Positions 12,325 to 24,424 of a stretch of DNA of 64,000 nt are shown piece by piece (within the stretch, counting starts at the first letter, position 1; each line of letters begins with the position of its first letter). Location of the stretch: positions 4,795,547 through 4,859,546 of the forward strand of contig CM074193.1 of assembly GCA_037179385.1 (NCBI GenBank), written 5' to 3'. The position numbers were made by a program, and so were the translations under genes. Source of the DNA: Holothuria scabra (Eukaryota; Echinodermata; Holothuroidea; Aspidochirotida; Holothuriidae). The notes beneath the pieces were generated by a model, which saw only the letters and a list, made by a program, of their open reading frames with translations, searched no databases and was not told the origin of the DNA.

Positions 12325-13824
12325 CTAAAAATAAAATGACATACGACTACTGTTTGTTTGATATCGTATGTTAATTTTACTTAAAAGGGGATTTAAAAGT
12401 CGCCCTAAATCCTACATGCTACGTCCCCAATTTCTTACAAATTTCTTCTAATTTTTTAAAGTGCATTTTTCAGGTTGTATTTAGACTTAATCGATAACTT
12501 CTTATACTGAAGGTACACTCAAAAGCATATTTTGCATAATTGATCATTTCGGTGAAAAATCATTGTAACTTGTTTAAAGACATTTTCATGCAGTGACGGC
12601 GCTACAGAGGGCATGAGGGTACATTTCCCCCCTCAGATTTTTTTCCTTGCCCCTCAGTTGGCCCCCTCAAATAAAATTGCTGGAACAGAACGGTATTTGG
12701 CCTATGTGTGTGTGTTGGGGTGGGATGTGAGTGCACTGGCGCCTGGGTGAAAGTGCAATTGATACTGACGAAAGTTTTCCCACATGCCCTTTAAGTAGCC
12801 TTACATCCTTCCGGGTTAGGGTTAGGGATTTCCAGTCTACATGTGATACGCATATCACTACTGATACAAAGTTGTCCTGTCTTGGCAGTACCCGGCTTGG
12901 TACATAGCGTGCTTGCTTTATTTATTTATTTTTTTATTGTCTCTTATTCTCCCTCATGCATCCGTCAATTATTTCTGTAGGCCTCACGCCAACTGTTGAT
13001 TGCGTTCTGCTTAGATGGTGTCATTACAGCTTAACACTACTTCAGCACTTTGCCCATCCCCAGCACCCCACCCAAATGAAAATGTCTGTTTAAGCCACTG
13101 ACTAGTATAGTAGTACTCGGGTGGCACCGCGCAAATGTGAAATGATACTCCCGAAGAAAAAAATGTTAACCTTGGAGTTAGATCAACCGAAAATCAAATA
13201 ATATACCTCTCCTGAGACTTAATTTTTCACCCAGAGATACGCTAAAGCCTCACAGCTTCCTGGAGCTTCGCTCCCTGGGCCCCACCAAGGCTTTGACCTC
13301 ACTAGGGGCCCTAGGGCGGACCCTGGACCCCATCCGCAAGATATCCCGCTTTGCACTCGGTTTCTCGTGAAAATCTTTGCCCCAGCAATTTCCTTTGCCC
13401 TCAGTTAACCCCCAATATTTGACATTCTGCCGCTGACAGTATGACACCGGGACACGGTAGAAAACTAATTCAAAACTTATGTGAAGGCATTTTCCAGTGA
13501 CCATTTCTTGTTTGTACAAAATGTAAAGAATGGGTGATTGTTACGGATACTGACAAATGCTCTCAAGAAGTTGCTCTCTAAGCACCGTTACTTTGTTGCA
13601 ATACGTGTAGTAGAGTGAGGGCTAATGATCTAGCATAGATCTAAACTTAATTCTACGCTACTTTATACAGATATATAAACTAGCTTAGATTGTTTGGGCA
13701 TTGTGATTATAACCCGAATAAACATCTAACTGTATACTGGCACGGCAAACACCTCTGTTCACTAATAATTCCTGTACAGTTACCTGGGTACATGTAATTT
13801 GTGAACTAGACAAGCAAAACTCAC
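12325..13824 (-). other. Gene B intron 7
   Basis: GT-AG intron, 1.5 kb. Contains the one-sided terminus 'cagtgacggcgc' near 12595 and the 'ggagcttcgctccctgggcc' stretch near 13260, both of a type usual at decayed transposon ends. No complete element could be bounded. Confidence 0.45.
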
Positions 13825-13894
13825 CGCATAAGGCCATACACACGCTAAGTTCCTTTTCCAAAATTTTAAGAACCTGGAAAACACCATCTTCTCC
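13825..13894 (-). CDS. Gene B exon 7
   Basis: Acceptor 'gttttactcag', donor 'gtgagt'. Encodes GEDGVFQVLKILEKEL then SVCMALCG, residues 340-362 plus a split Gly. Same length and phase as in gene A. Confidence 0.93.
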
Positions 13895-14306
13895 CTGAGT
13901 AAAACAAAACATGATAAAGCATGAAAACCAATTAAAAAAAAGAAATACTGACCTAGCCTACCTAGTAAAAAGTGAAGTTATACACTTCTCAAAATGATCT
14001 TTTATGCTCGGGGATACCGTACGTCATAGTTTCATGTTGATATCTGTATGTGTATTTTGCAAAAGCTTAGTGTTACAGAATTCAGGGACCGCGGAGACGG
14101 GCTGGGGGAAGGTACTCCACACTTTTTCTGCCGTATGCATTTTTGGCCACCTTATTCATTGCTATTATATTGTTGAACATATTGAGCCGCTTTGGTGTTA
14201 AACCTTCGCTCCACTTCAAAATTTACTTCGCGGCCGATGAGAATGAGGGATTACGATACTAGCAACGCTGAAATTGGGAAGATTGATATTCTGTAGGTTG
14301 CCTTAC
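13895..14306 (-). other. Gene B intron 6
   Basis: Short 412-bp GT-AG intron; nothing else recognised in it. Confidence 0.6.
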
Positions 14307-14468
14307 ATTGACAAACATGCCATACAGGGCTGGTCTCCCGATGAACACCGCCCTCGCTCCAAGGGCAAGAGCCTTGACGACGTCATTTCCCGTTCTTACG
14401 CCACCATCCATATAAACTTCTATATTTGTGTCTTTGACTGCATCCACAATCTCTGGTAAAGCATCAAG
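14307..14468 (-). CDS. Gene B exon 6, FMN phosphate site
   Basis: Acceptor 'atttaccag', donor 'gtaagg'; 54 codons, phase 0 both sides, residues 286-339. Carries [20 protein letters not shown] and FIGRPALYG. The Trp of gene A (ALWG) is Tyr here. Confidence 0.95.
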
Positions 14469-15404
14469 CTGGTAAATGGATAATTTGAAACCAAAAGAAG
14501 GAATTACATTGAACACGTGATTCATATATCAAACGTGTAGAGCAATGGTCTCATAATTTAATTACCCCAAGATGACAAATCCTTTGTTTAACTTACTACC
14601 AATTCCCAGCACTTTCAAAAAGAAGTTTTACAATTCATAAGCAACACAGTTCTAAATTTTTGAGAGGCAAAGTTTTTGGTCAAGTGTGTCCGAGAACTAA
14701 AAAATGTGTTTAGTTGACGAAGCTGGTTTTACTCCAGCTCAGCTGCTGTCCATTCTTTGTGAAACAAATCCTTAAGAAATACTAGAAAATACATTTGCCT
14801 CCTCACAGACAGAATTGCAGTGCATGTTAGACAAGTCGCGGCGACCCGATTTCCAGCTGTAAGTCAGTCTTGCTGGATGTGGAGTCAGCGGCCTATGATA
14901 GGATAGAAGTAGCCTTGGTGGGGGAGAGGTGTCGTTTCCTCTTGAACCTACCCCGATATAATATAAGACTTGAAGTAAGAAGAAACAGTGCTTTGTGAAT
15001 TACTCTAGCTGTCCTTTGTTTCGTGAACCAAATCCAAATCCCTTACAAGCATTAACAACACGCTCTCAAAATGCGTCTTCAAATTAAAGAGGAATCTTGT
15101 CAGGGAGCAATGAATACGAAATACAGTCAAATAGTGGAATAGATTAGTCTCAGGAATGATTAGAATTGATTCACTTTCAATAGGGATCTAATCAAATTTT
15201 TAAGAGATTTCCCATTCCTTCGAAGAACTTTGTAGAGTGCAGGTGTAAAAATTAACATAGCACATGGTTATTAAATCATTTACATTAATGAACAATTCTA
15301 TTCAGCATGGTAGAAATAATCCCATTCGTGGTCACATCAGTCTGTATGCAATCATTACATTGATCAAAACTAAAGTATACGTATACGTAACAAATTTGCC
15401 ATAC
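14469..15404 (-). other. Gene B intron 5
   Basis: GT-AG intron of 936 bp. I see no RNA, repeat family or gene inside. Confidence 0.55.
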
Positions 15405-15496
15405 CGGTGCAGGTACTCCGTCTAGTTGTCTACCTCCATGCGCGGAAACAAGGATCCCAGCAATCCCGGTCTTCGCCGCCCGACGGGCTGATTCGG
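15405..15496 (-). CDS. Gene B exon 5, catalytic His exon
   Basis: Acceptor 'cgtcccaaaag', donor 'gtatgg'. Encodes residues 256-285: AESARRAAKTGIAGILV then SAHGGRQLDGVPAP. His274 and Arg277 are the catalytic base and substrate ligand. Ala273 replaces the family's Asn. Confidence 0.92.
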
Positions 15497-17779
15497 CTTT
15501 TGGGACGACAAAATATCCAATTCATTTATGTTAGTATAAATAGCAAAAAATAAATAAGATTGAAAAATATTTAAATTTTTAAAAACCCTGGTCATACCAA
15601 TCAAAAATAACGATTCTGATAGGATAACAATTTTAGTGTAAAAATAGCCTTCAATTCTTTTTCAGGGTGGACTCGCACTTTTACTGCTTTTTATTTGTCA
15701 TGTTGAGAGAAAGTACCTATGATTTTTGGTGGGAGTCAAAGTTCATTAGAGATCACCAGAGATCCAGATTTGAAGCTATGTACAACGATGAGCACTCTAA
15801 AAACGTGTGTAGCAATTGAACACTCAATGGGAACACCTTTAAATCTAAACATGTTGGCTATTGAACAATTAAATTATGTTTAGCAAGTAAACGTGCTTAT
15901 GAGCGAAATGTTTAGGAATTAATTCCTGAAAGCTCGTATCAGAATTACTGTAGCCTATAGGCTTATAGCTTACGCCGTGTGACCAGCACTCAGGTAAGCG
16001 AGCCCGACCAACTGCCTTACATTGAAACTCTTTCTTAAAGCGAATTTGATTGGTTAATACTTATAGATGTCGAATATATCCCTGATAAGTCGAAGTAATG
16101 CTAGCATTAAATCGATTCAATGTAAGTATTAAATGATTAATGCTGACATTAAATCGAATTTATGCGGACATAATTTCTATATTGTTTTCAGCATTATATA
16201 AGTAATTATGTCCACTGCGGCTAACTATAAACGTGTTTAGAGAGCGTTTAATTCCGACCTAAACACCTTTTTGAGAGTGCACTTTTCATCGTTAGTATAC
16301 ATATGACATATTACGATGAAGAAAGGTGTTGTTTTGGAGGAAAAAACTAAAGTGCCCTTCAGGGCTGTGAATAGGACATCTCAAGATGACAATGGCAAAC
16401 CCTTTTTACAAATTGGCCATGTTCAGAGGAAGTACTCTATTGTTTTAGGTAAAAGTCAAAGGTCATTTGAGGGTGCCGAATCGCCAAGACCGAAAAACCT
16501 TATGAGAAGAAGCAGGGAAGGTTTTCAACTATATTAAGGCAAGAGCTACAGAAGCTCAGCCTTTCTGCAAGGAATCACTAAGACTATTTGCTTTTTTATC
16601 TTAGCAATATGTGAACATAGTAGGCCTAATACTGAAAGTATAGTACATAAGTCATGCCCAGAGTTGAACACAAGATGCTGAGAGCAGAAGGATAACATCC
16701 ATTTCGACCATACGTTCCCTTGGGACGGTGTGATGAGCCTGTGAAAATTTGCGGGTTGCCAACACTCCACTATACTGTACTATTGAAAATAGTTCTTCAT
16801 TTCATGATCATATGTGGTTGCCAAATCACCGGGATTCTCATTACTAACGGCGTCTGCTTCAACATTTTCATTCAACAAGAGCCTGGCCCATCTTTGGTGC
16901 TTCTTCGTTATAACATTTGTTCTCAAAGAAAAAACACCAACCCTGAAGTAGCTAGGGAGGGCAAGGGGGGAAAGTTGGCCTGCGACGGGTGCCTCCCTTA
17001 GGGGGCGCAAAATCGAAATCACTTATAAAAAGGTTGAGCACCATTTGCCATGAGCATGATACTGAAATAGCAGTTTTATCTTTTTGAGTTGCGTTTATGG
17101 TCATAACATTTCCCCTCCCCTTCCCCGAAGATAGGAATAGGCCAATTTCTCGCCGGGCCGCGGGGCCCCACAAGCCCTAGATAATGCGTTGCACCAACCC
17201 CAAAAGCAAAATTGTTTTATGAGATGATTTTATTTTAAAGAGTATAGCCGACAGAACAATTGAAAAACTGGAGAATATTTGTACAAATGTTTGGGGGGAA
17301 TGATCAAAGTATTAAACGGTTGCAGACATCTCAAAGGCAAAAGTTGAAAAGCAGTGGGATCAGTCATAGGTTTAAGGGGTGGGGGAATGGACTAAAACCG
17401 GATTAAAAGTACATACCCATACACACACCTAAAAGCGTCCCTAACTCTCGTATACTTGTATACTTACAATGAATTACATCTCATACTTTCGGTGATTGGT
17501 ATCTAGTGTCACAGTATCTTTTCTTGTACCAATCGCTCCACTGAACTTTTTGAAAAGCCGGTAAATAAGGGGCAATCCCCGGGAAAACAAAGGAAATTTC
17601 ATCCTGTTGAGTTGGTTATACGGGACTTGTGCCATAAGCAATGCATGTTCATCAGCAGTCAAAATGAGAGGGGCTAACGGGCTGAGGGTGCCCATTGTAC
17701 AATGAAAATAGGCAAGGGTAATAACAAAATAAAGAGTCCTGTAGATCTTATTCTAAAATAATGAAATCAGTAGAGCTAC
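15497..17779 (-). other. Gene B intron 4
   Basis: GT-AG intron, 2.3 kb. Between 15791 and 16280 imperfect inverted ends GCACTCTAAAAACG and its counterpart AAAAGGTGTT...GAGAGTGC suggest an old 490-bp TIR element (low confidence). The rest is unremarkable. Confidence 0.45.
15791..16280. mobile_element. Possible decayed TIR element
   Basis: Ends 'agcactctaaaaacgtgt' and 'aaacacctttttgagagtgc' are imperfect inverted repeats. The interior is AT-rich with repeated 'attaaatcga' words. No target duplication could be seen. Confidence 0.35.
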
Positions 17780-17961
17780 CTGTCATGATCCCTTTAAGGA
17801 CGATTGGTAACTTCGTTTGACTTTGCAGCCATGCTAAGTCATCCCAGTCGGCACAACAAAATGTCTCCAAATCAGGGCCCTCCTCCTTCACCCAAAAGTT
17901 ACCCAGCAATTGTGGTTTAGGATCTCGTTCTTTACCCCCAATGTACCTAATATTAGACGCC
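17780..17961 (-). CDS. Gene B exon 4
   Basis: Acceptor 'tttgtttccag', donor 'gtagct'. Residues 195-254: ASNIRYIGGKERDPKP, a 20-residue divergent stretch, then CCADWDDLAWLQSQTKLP and IVLKGIMT. Lys250 contacts FMN. The divergent half aligns with gene A exon 4 but not with classical family members. Confidence 0.92.
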
Positions 17962-20453
17962 CTGGAAACAAAAAATGAAAAGTGGAGAACGGTGAAAAAT
18001 GTGTAGGTTGCATGTAAAAAAGTCTCTTACGAGACTAAAGGTTCTATAGACTTATTTTTACGTCCAATGCTTTAACAGTTTAATGGACATGTGATGCAGG
18101 CGAACACACGCTCGTTGCGTAGCCATGTATCCTTCACGCGCAGTATAAACACGCAAAATCTACACTCGAACTTCTGACCCAGCATGAATTGCTGAAGTTT
18201 CCAATCATAGGTGTACTGGATCATTTCAGTTTGGTGCGCAGAAAAACATGTACCCGACAAACGTTGTCCATCCGACAAAGCGGGACTTAACCATCAATTG
18301 GTGTGAAGCATACATAAAAAATTCTGAAAAATCGCGACCAGCCAAAAATGGCATCCTCAGCCTTAAATCGAATCTATGGAGACGTTATTTTTGTTATCCT
18401 CTCCGGAAGGCTATATGGGCAAAGCGTCACCACTAGTTGAAGGGGAGCGCACACTGAGAATTTTTGATAAATCGCAACCCTTAGACAACCAGAAATGGAA
18501 TTACCCAGGCTCGTGAACAGAATCAAAGAAGTCATCAATGAATTTGTGAAAGTGCGAAATGATCAGAATTTTGCCTAACGACGTATTTTGTGTGAGAAAG
18601 GGTCATTGTTGATCCATCGTCTCCATTATTGACAATCGTCCTGTGGAGAGTATACACACTCTTCAAGAAGACGCCTATTTGCCTCGTACGCCTATTTCAT
18701 CAGTTTGTTTATTATCGTTTGATCATGCGCAAAGCCGAACATGACTTAACGGCACATCTTGGTTGCTTTTAACTAACATCTCACAGGAAAGAAAAATTAT
18801 TCCAGACCATGTCTTCCAAACCCTGTGGCAATATCTCCTACCTTACTCAAGATATTTCAATGTAAAAATTGGTTACGTTTCATTAATAAAAATATTTCCA
18901 CTTCTCAACAAAGTAACATGAAGTTATTGAAAGCAGACACATGCCCCAGCTACCTATAGTTTTTCTTTACAATTGATGTCCTGCTTGTCCTTGAAATTTG
19001 ATACTATTGGAATTTGGGGGATGTCTTTTCCTGTAGATTTAGCATAACCCGACAGCAACCAGTGACGTAGCTAGACTTTTCCAGGGGGAGAGTGCCCAAA
19101 TTTTCCGATTTTATTGTGTGAAAACCACTGTATTAGGGACGTACTTTGCGTGGCACGAATCGCGCCGAATTTGTTTTCCTTTCTAAAGAAATATTTGAAA
19201 TATATGTAAAGCTTGTATTGCTGAAAAGATTGCATTCTGTGTTTCCTTTAAGAAATTTTGAAAATCTGGGGGAACATTCAAGAATCTGCAATTCCTTGGC
19301 AAATCTGAGATTGCACGGCGACTTAAAATAGTTGTTGCTAAATATTGTCTTCTCTGGAGTTCCCAGAGGAGACAGGAGGGGAGCCTTACAGCTGAAGAGG
19401 AATCCAGTCTGGATTCGAAAAACTTTCTTTCCCCAAGTAAGTCATCTTAAGCGGTGGAAGTGGTCACCATGAATCCATCAAAGTTATCGATGAAGACGCT
19501 GGCCAGAATCAGGCAATTGACTAAGTCAATCACCTTAAACAATAATACAGTTTGTGAAAAGATTTGTGGCATATTTAATGTTGAAACGTTCGAACTGTGT
19601 TGTAATATGTATTAATCCTCTATTATACTCAGAACCTCAAACAACTTGAAATCGATTTTAAATACGTTTAGACATGCAAAAACGTCTAGAGATTAAGCGA
19701 AGATTGGAGAATTCACTAGCCCACCGATGTTCACGAAACTAGCTACTTTGTGCGATTCGCTGTCTTAAGGACGACTAAATCACCCAGCATCAGCCTTGTG
19801 ATCATAAGGCTTCATATATTCGTGTATAAGGAATAACGGCCTACAGGACCAGCCTGAGCGTATGTTTTCAAAAGAAATTATTTGAGTACATCACTTCGTA
19901 ACTTGAACTGCAGGGAAATGCGCAAGGTAGAAAACAGTGTGCTTCGGGGAGGAAAATACCCACTTTTTATATATTTAAAATATGCTATCATACACGTATC
20001 TGTAGAATGGACATTTATATTTTAAATACTGGGGAATGTATCCCCCCCCCCCATCCCTCGGATCCTACTCTGTATTTTGCAGTAACGTATCAACGTGTTT
20101 AGAGTACTCACTTCCATTCGATGTTGCTTGCCTTCACACTACGGACTTTGGTCTTATTGGACCTTGGTAACATCATGGAAGTACTACCTCCGAGGTAGTA
20201 TTTCCATGGTAACATCAAACTGCTAATTAGCATTGTGGTTATATTGTATTTAGTTGCATAACTTTGAATGATCTTTTTAGGCATATCATGGTGAAACCGT
20301 ACACACTGTTTTGAGAAATGAACCAGAATGTAAAGGGGAAACAGTTTATTTGGTGTTTGGTTCTGTAGCTACCCAGATTTTGTGTAATTTGAAGTGAGTG
20401 CACAAAATGATTAAAGGACTGCGCAATTCCTGTTGCCATTAAAACTTTCTTAC
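17962..20453 (-). other. Gene B intron 3
   Basis: GT-AG intron of 2.5 kb. It contains a diverged dispersed-repeat copy near 18290-18600, a one-sided terminus 'cagtgacgtagctaga' near 19059, and a 33-bp palindrome with 9-bp direct flanks at 20166-20216. Confidence 0.5.
20166..20216. mobile_element. 33-bp palindrome flanked by 9-bp direct repeats
   Basis: Near-perfect hairpin at 20175-20207 (ATGGAAGTACTACCTC / GAGGTAGTATTTCCAT, one mismatch) between identical GGTAACATC at 20166-20174 and 20208-20216. Its right arm plus flank shares 18 identical bases with the palindromic element at 40875-40892. Looks like a minimal foldback insertion or the remnant of one. Confidence 0.55.
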
Positions 20454-20721
20454 GTCCCTGTCTGGAGCCAGTGCAACGCATCCATTTCCTTCCTGTTGAT
20501 GCCGCCCGATTTTTGTTCAACCGGTGAATCCACAGTTACGACAAGTGCTTTGAATCCCAGCCTCTCGGCATTCCGAACCAGTCTCAAAGTATTCCTTCTA
20601 TCTCGAAACAAGTAGGTCTGGGCCCAGTAAAGACCATTCTCTGGTACTCTTGCGCCAAAATCTTCGATGGCTACGTCACATACAGAAGTTACAATTTTTA
20701 CGGTTCCGGCCCTGGCTGCAG
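20454..20721 (-). CDS. Gene B exon 3
   Basis: Acceptor 'tcctttcag', donor 'gtaaga'; residues 106-193. Carries AARAGTVKIVTSVCDVAIED (classical form AGT-x-M-x-LSSWATSSIEE), WAQTYLFRDRRNTLRLVRNA, and VVTVDSP. Gln139/Tyr141 and Asp169 are active-site positions. The exon continues 22 residues past TVDSP into sequence lacking the family's LGxR motif. Confidence 0.93.
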
Positions 20722-23700
20722 CTGAAAGGATGGAAATCACTTATTATATTTTTATACTAATGTCATCAGTTGTCATATCAACAGTTGTTGTGTAACTTTT
20801 TTGCTGTGATCATATTAAATTTCCAGAATGACTGATTTCAGGACCTATCCCATTGATAGGATGGACTAGGGCACTAACAGAGTCTGTTGCACAACCTGCA
20901 TAAACTTATATGACCCGTGGGTTGGTCAAAACGAGTCCGTTTTTGTGTGTGCTTGCTTACAAAGAATGTGCAATTTGATTCACAAGCACTCATAATTGAG
21001 AAAACCGACTTGAATCCTGTAATTGTAAGATTCCTGTCATAGCCATTGTCTATACGGATCGCACACTTATGTGTGGCGCCATCGGGATATGGCGGGCATT
21101 TCATTCCCCGTCGGGGTGGCTACCCCATCAGGGAGAAAATCCAATATCATTTATACGATAAAAATGTAACCCCGATACACTTCAGCAACCCCCTCCCCCC
21201 CCGACCGACGATCTTGATTTTGTTAATCAGAAGACCATATTCTACAAGGACACTCCAACATATCCCAATTTTCTCAACAAAAACCCAACTTTTTTTCAAT
21301 ATAGGCTCTAGAGTTTTAAATATGCTGAAAAGAAAGTAAAAAGTAAAATATTCAAAAACATGAAATTATTACAAAGATTTCTGACACATTCAGACGGTTT
21401 ATGGGAAAAAATCTCAGCTCCACCTCATACTATCGTCATGCGAAAAAATTGCCCGAAATGGTAAAATATTCGGGCGAGGGTTGAAAAAGGGTTCTCAGCA
21501 ACGTCAATGAAAATCGGTCAGCCTGTTTTCATTTACTCATAATGATAAACGGTGGCCTGAGAATGTTTCATCATAAGTTTGACTGTAAATTCATTTGAAA
21601 CCACCTTGTAACTTGACATATTTTCAAAGAAGTGGTTAGTAAAATCATTTATAATCGGGAGTTCGGGCAGTAACACAGAAAATTTTATCAATTCAGTGGA
21701 CCTTGCAATTGAATACAACAAATTGTGTCAAAAGAGTCAAAAACATTGGCATGTTTCCAATTCCGTTGTATCCCACCCCCTTCCCTCCCCTACCCCCTCA
21801 AAAAAGAGACAGTATACCATTCCATCTATTGCCAGTAGTAACTTTTATCTCTTAAATTTCTGATCACACAGCAACTTGTTTTGTTTTTCTATTGATATAA
21901 AACTTTTATTGCAAAGGAAACTTCAAAGTAAGGACTGCTTCATTTCTAGTTACAAGTCTGCAGGAAGATACAATTTTCCACCGTTTCAGGAGTTCGATTT
22001 TTCAAAAAGGTAAATCACTTAACCCTGCACTGTTAAAAATTTCTGTAAATTTACAGACTTTTTTTAACTTAAACTTTTTGTATTTTACTTTTAATAGAGA
22101 TTTTCTGTATCTTTACAGACACTTTGTATTTCTACAATAAAAAAAGGTTGTTTAACATGTATTTTCTGTTTATTTGAAAAACCATTTCTGTCTGTTTTTT
22201 TAACCAAATTTTACTGCTTTGTAAAACTTTTTCTGTAAATGTACAGAAATTTTAACAGTATTTTGTATTTTTCTGATTTCACATAAATATAATGTCATTT
22301 AACAAACATTCATTTTGTTTTTAAGCTGAAAAAGAAACAAAAATAAGCCCAAACAAATAAGAAATAGGCAGAAAATTTTCAATATATAACATGCATCGTT
22401 CTGCGAAGTTTCAGTTAAAAAAGAAACCATTTTTGGCAAATTTATGGCCCTATTTGAAAATTAACTTACATTTATTATACTGACAATTGGTATACTGATG
22501 TCAACTCATCGCCACAGGCGCTCATGCACTTGATCGAATTAAAAACGTTTCACAAATTTACTTGAAAGAGTCTGTAAATTTACCACTTTATGACGTAAAT
22601 CTCATTTTGCATAAATGGGTGGAGCTTATTTTGTAGGCATTTTCCTAACAAAAGGATTGCTGTTGCTTTGAATAATATCTTTTTTGGCTTTTTTTTAATC
22701 AGGAAGTGATAAACTTATTGTTTACCTTGTCTGGAAATGTTTGCAACCAATGTATTTGCATTCTTTGTCATATTTATTTTAAAAACAATTATTATATTGT
22801 ACCAAAAATGTGACTTTCCAATTACAAAGTTCCTAGAGATAGCAGTCTACTGGACAACAATGTGATAACAAAGTATCCTCATTGTGTTCTGATTGAAAAT
22901 AACTTCGTAACGACACATTACGTTGATAAGCAAATACCTGATCTACGTAATGGTGAAGTGTATGTTACGTAATAACATATGAAAGGAAAAAAGCGATATT
23001 ATAATAAATATTAAAACGCCGAGAATGAAAACAGTAGGCTGTAAATTCACATAAAATTAAGGTAAAAAAAAAACAGAACAATTCTGTAATTCGATTTTAC
23101 AGTAGACATTTGTAAACTAATTTACATGCAAAAACTGTAAAGAAAAAACAAAGACATAATGTTTTTTCATGATTACAGTCTGGCTGTAAAAAAAACATTA
23201 TTTGGTTGGAAAAAAATTTGCCATAAAAATTATGTACATTTTACAGAGAAATTTTTAACAGTGTAATTTTTCAGTATCACCTTACAAAAGAATTTTTTCA
23301 TTAAATTCCGATATAAGTTCTTCATTTTAAAATCTTTATTCAAAAAGGTAAAAGTTTCGGGGGGAATTTCCAGTTTTGTCTGAGAGCCTTAGTACGTAGG
23401 CCTTAATGGTCCTCACAAAAAGCAAATTTCTATCGGAAATTTCCAATTTTCTTCAAAACGAGCTCCAAACTTTAAAATATTTCCTAAAATTCAAGAAAAT
23501 TTAACCCTGTATATGATGTTTTTTTCTTGTTTTTTGGGCACACAGTTTGGAGATTTTGGGCACGGGTAGAAATTATTTGTATAATCATGTCAAGTTTTTA
23601 AAACTCAAGTGGCTGCCCGATTTTTTCCCAGATTTCTGTACGAATTTTAAAGTTTGCCGAAATTTGGGGGAGGTCTGCCCTCGTTCGCCTAAGTATATTG

Positions 23701-24272
23701 GGGAACCATATGTTGTTGTACGGGGAAATGGAAAATTTTTGAAATTACTTGTCAGCATGTCTGAAAATCTGGACAAAAAATGATTTTTTGTAAGAAAAAT
23801 TAGGAATTATGAGAGTTTCCTTGAAGAATTCGGTCTTCGAGGAAGCAAAATCAAGAAAATCGTCCGAGGGAGACGCCTACATCTTTTACCTTATAGATGT
23901 AGGCTCCCCGACGAAACTGGATCTTCGCCCCTACCGGGGGAGGGGTCAGCCTGGAGCCATGTTCCCCGGCCCACCTCCCTTCCACCCTTGTAGCAAAATC
24001 GAGTAAACCGTGGGGCGCTTGGTCACCGGATGTATGTCTTTAGGTCTTTTGGCTGTCCTACGAAACTGGAACATTTTCCAGCGAGGGTTGTACCTCTTGC
24101 CTAAGTAAAATCCGACTAACTTTCCATTTTCACATAATACCAGTCTTAACACAGCTTTGTAAAGCTCTACTGAAGGTTCGAATGAGCTCATGCAGACTCC
24201 TACAAGTCGCATAGTTCTGGTGTTATTGCATACCGGTACTCCTTATTCATGAATTACTCATGTTAGTGTTAC
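20722..24272 (-). other. Gene B intron 2
   Basis: GT-AG intron of 3.55 kb. About a third is the CACTG-ended element at 22028-23263; 23300-24100 resembles the old dispersed repeat of 35-38 kb. No other gene. Confidence 0.55.
22028..23263. mobile_element. CACTG-ended non-autonomous DNA element, 1.24 kb
   Basis: Imperfect terminal inverted repeats of about 28 bp begin CACTGTTAAAAATTTCTGTA and end TTTTTAACAGTG. The very AT-rich interior contains repeated 'ctgtaaatttacag'-type words on both strands. CACTG termini recall EnSpm/CACTA elements, but no 3-bp duplication is evident, so the superfamily is open. No transposase. Confidence 0.7.
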
Positions 24273-24424
24273 CTCTTCCTGCTGCAGCATCTCCGTCGGG
24301 ATGTATCCATGGATATCCTGCCGCGGGTGAAATGCCGATTGGTATGCTAACAGGGTTGCCAAGTAAAGTAGTCCATGTGCTTCTTTCTCTCTTGGCAGTC
24401 AAAATACGAGGTTGAAAACGAAAT
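24273..24424 (-). CDS. Gene B exon 2
   Basis: Acceptor 'gtatttacag', donor 'gtaaca'; residues 55-104. FRFQPRILTAKRERSTWTTL, LGNPVSIPIGISPAAGYPW, IHPDGDAAAGR. Corresponds to the family block RxRxRPRxL...TTxLG...MPIxxxPTAxxxxxHPDGE. Splice phases continue gene B exactly. Confidence 0.93.
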
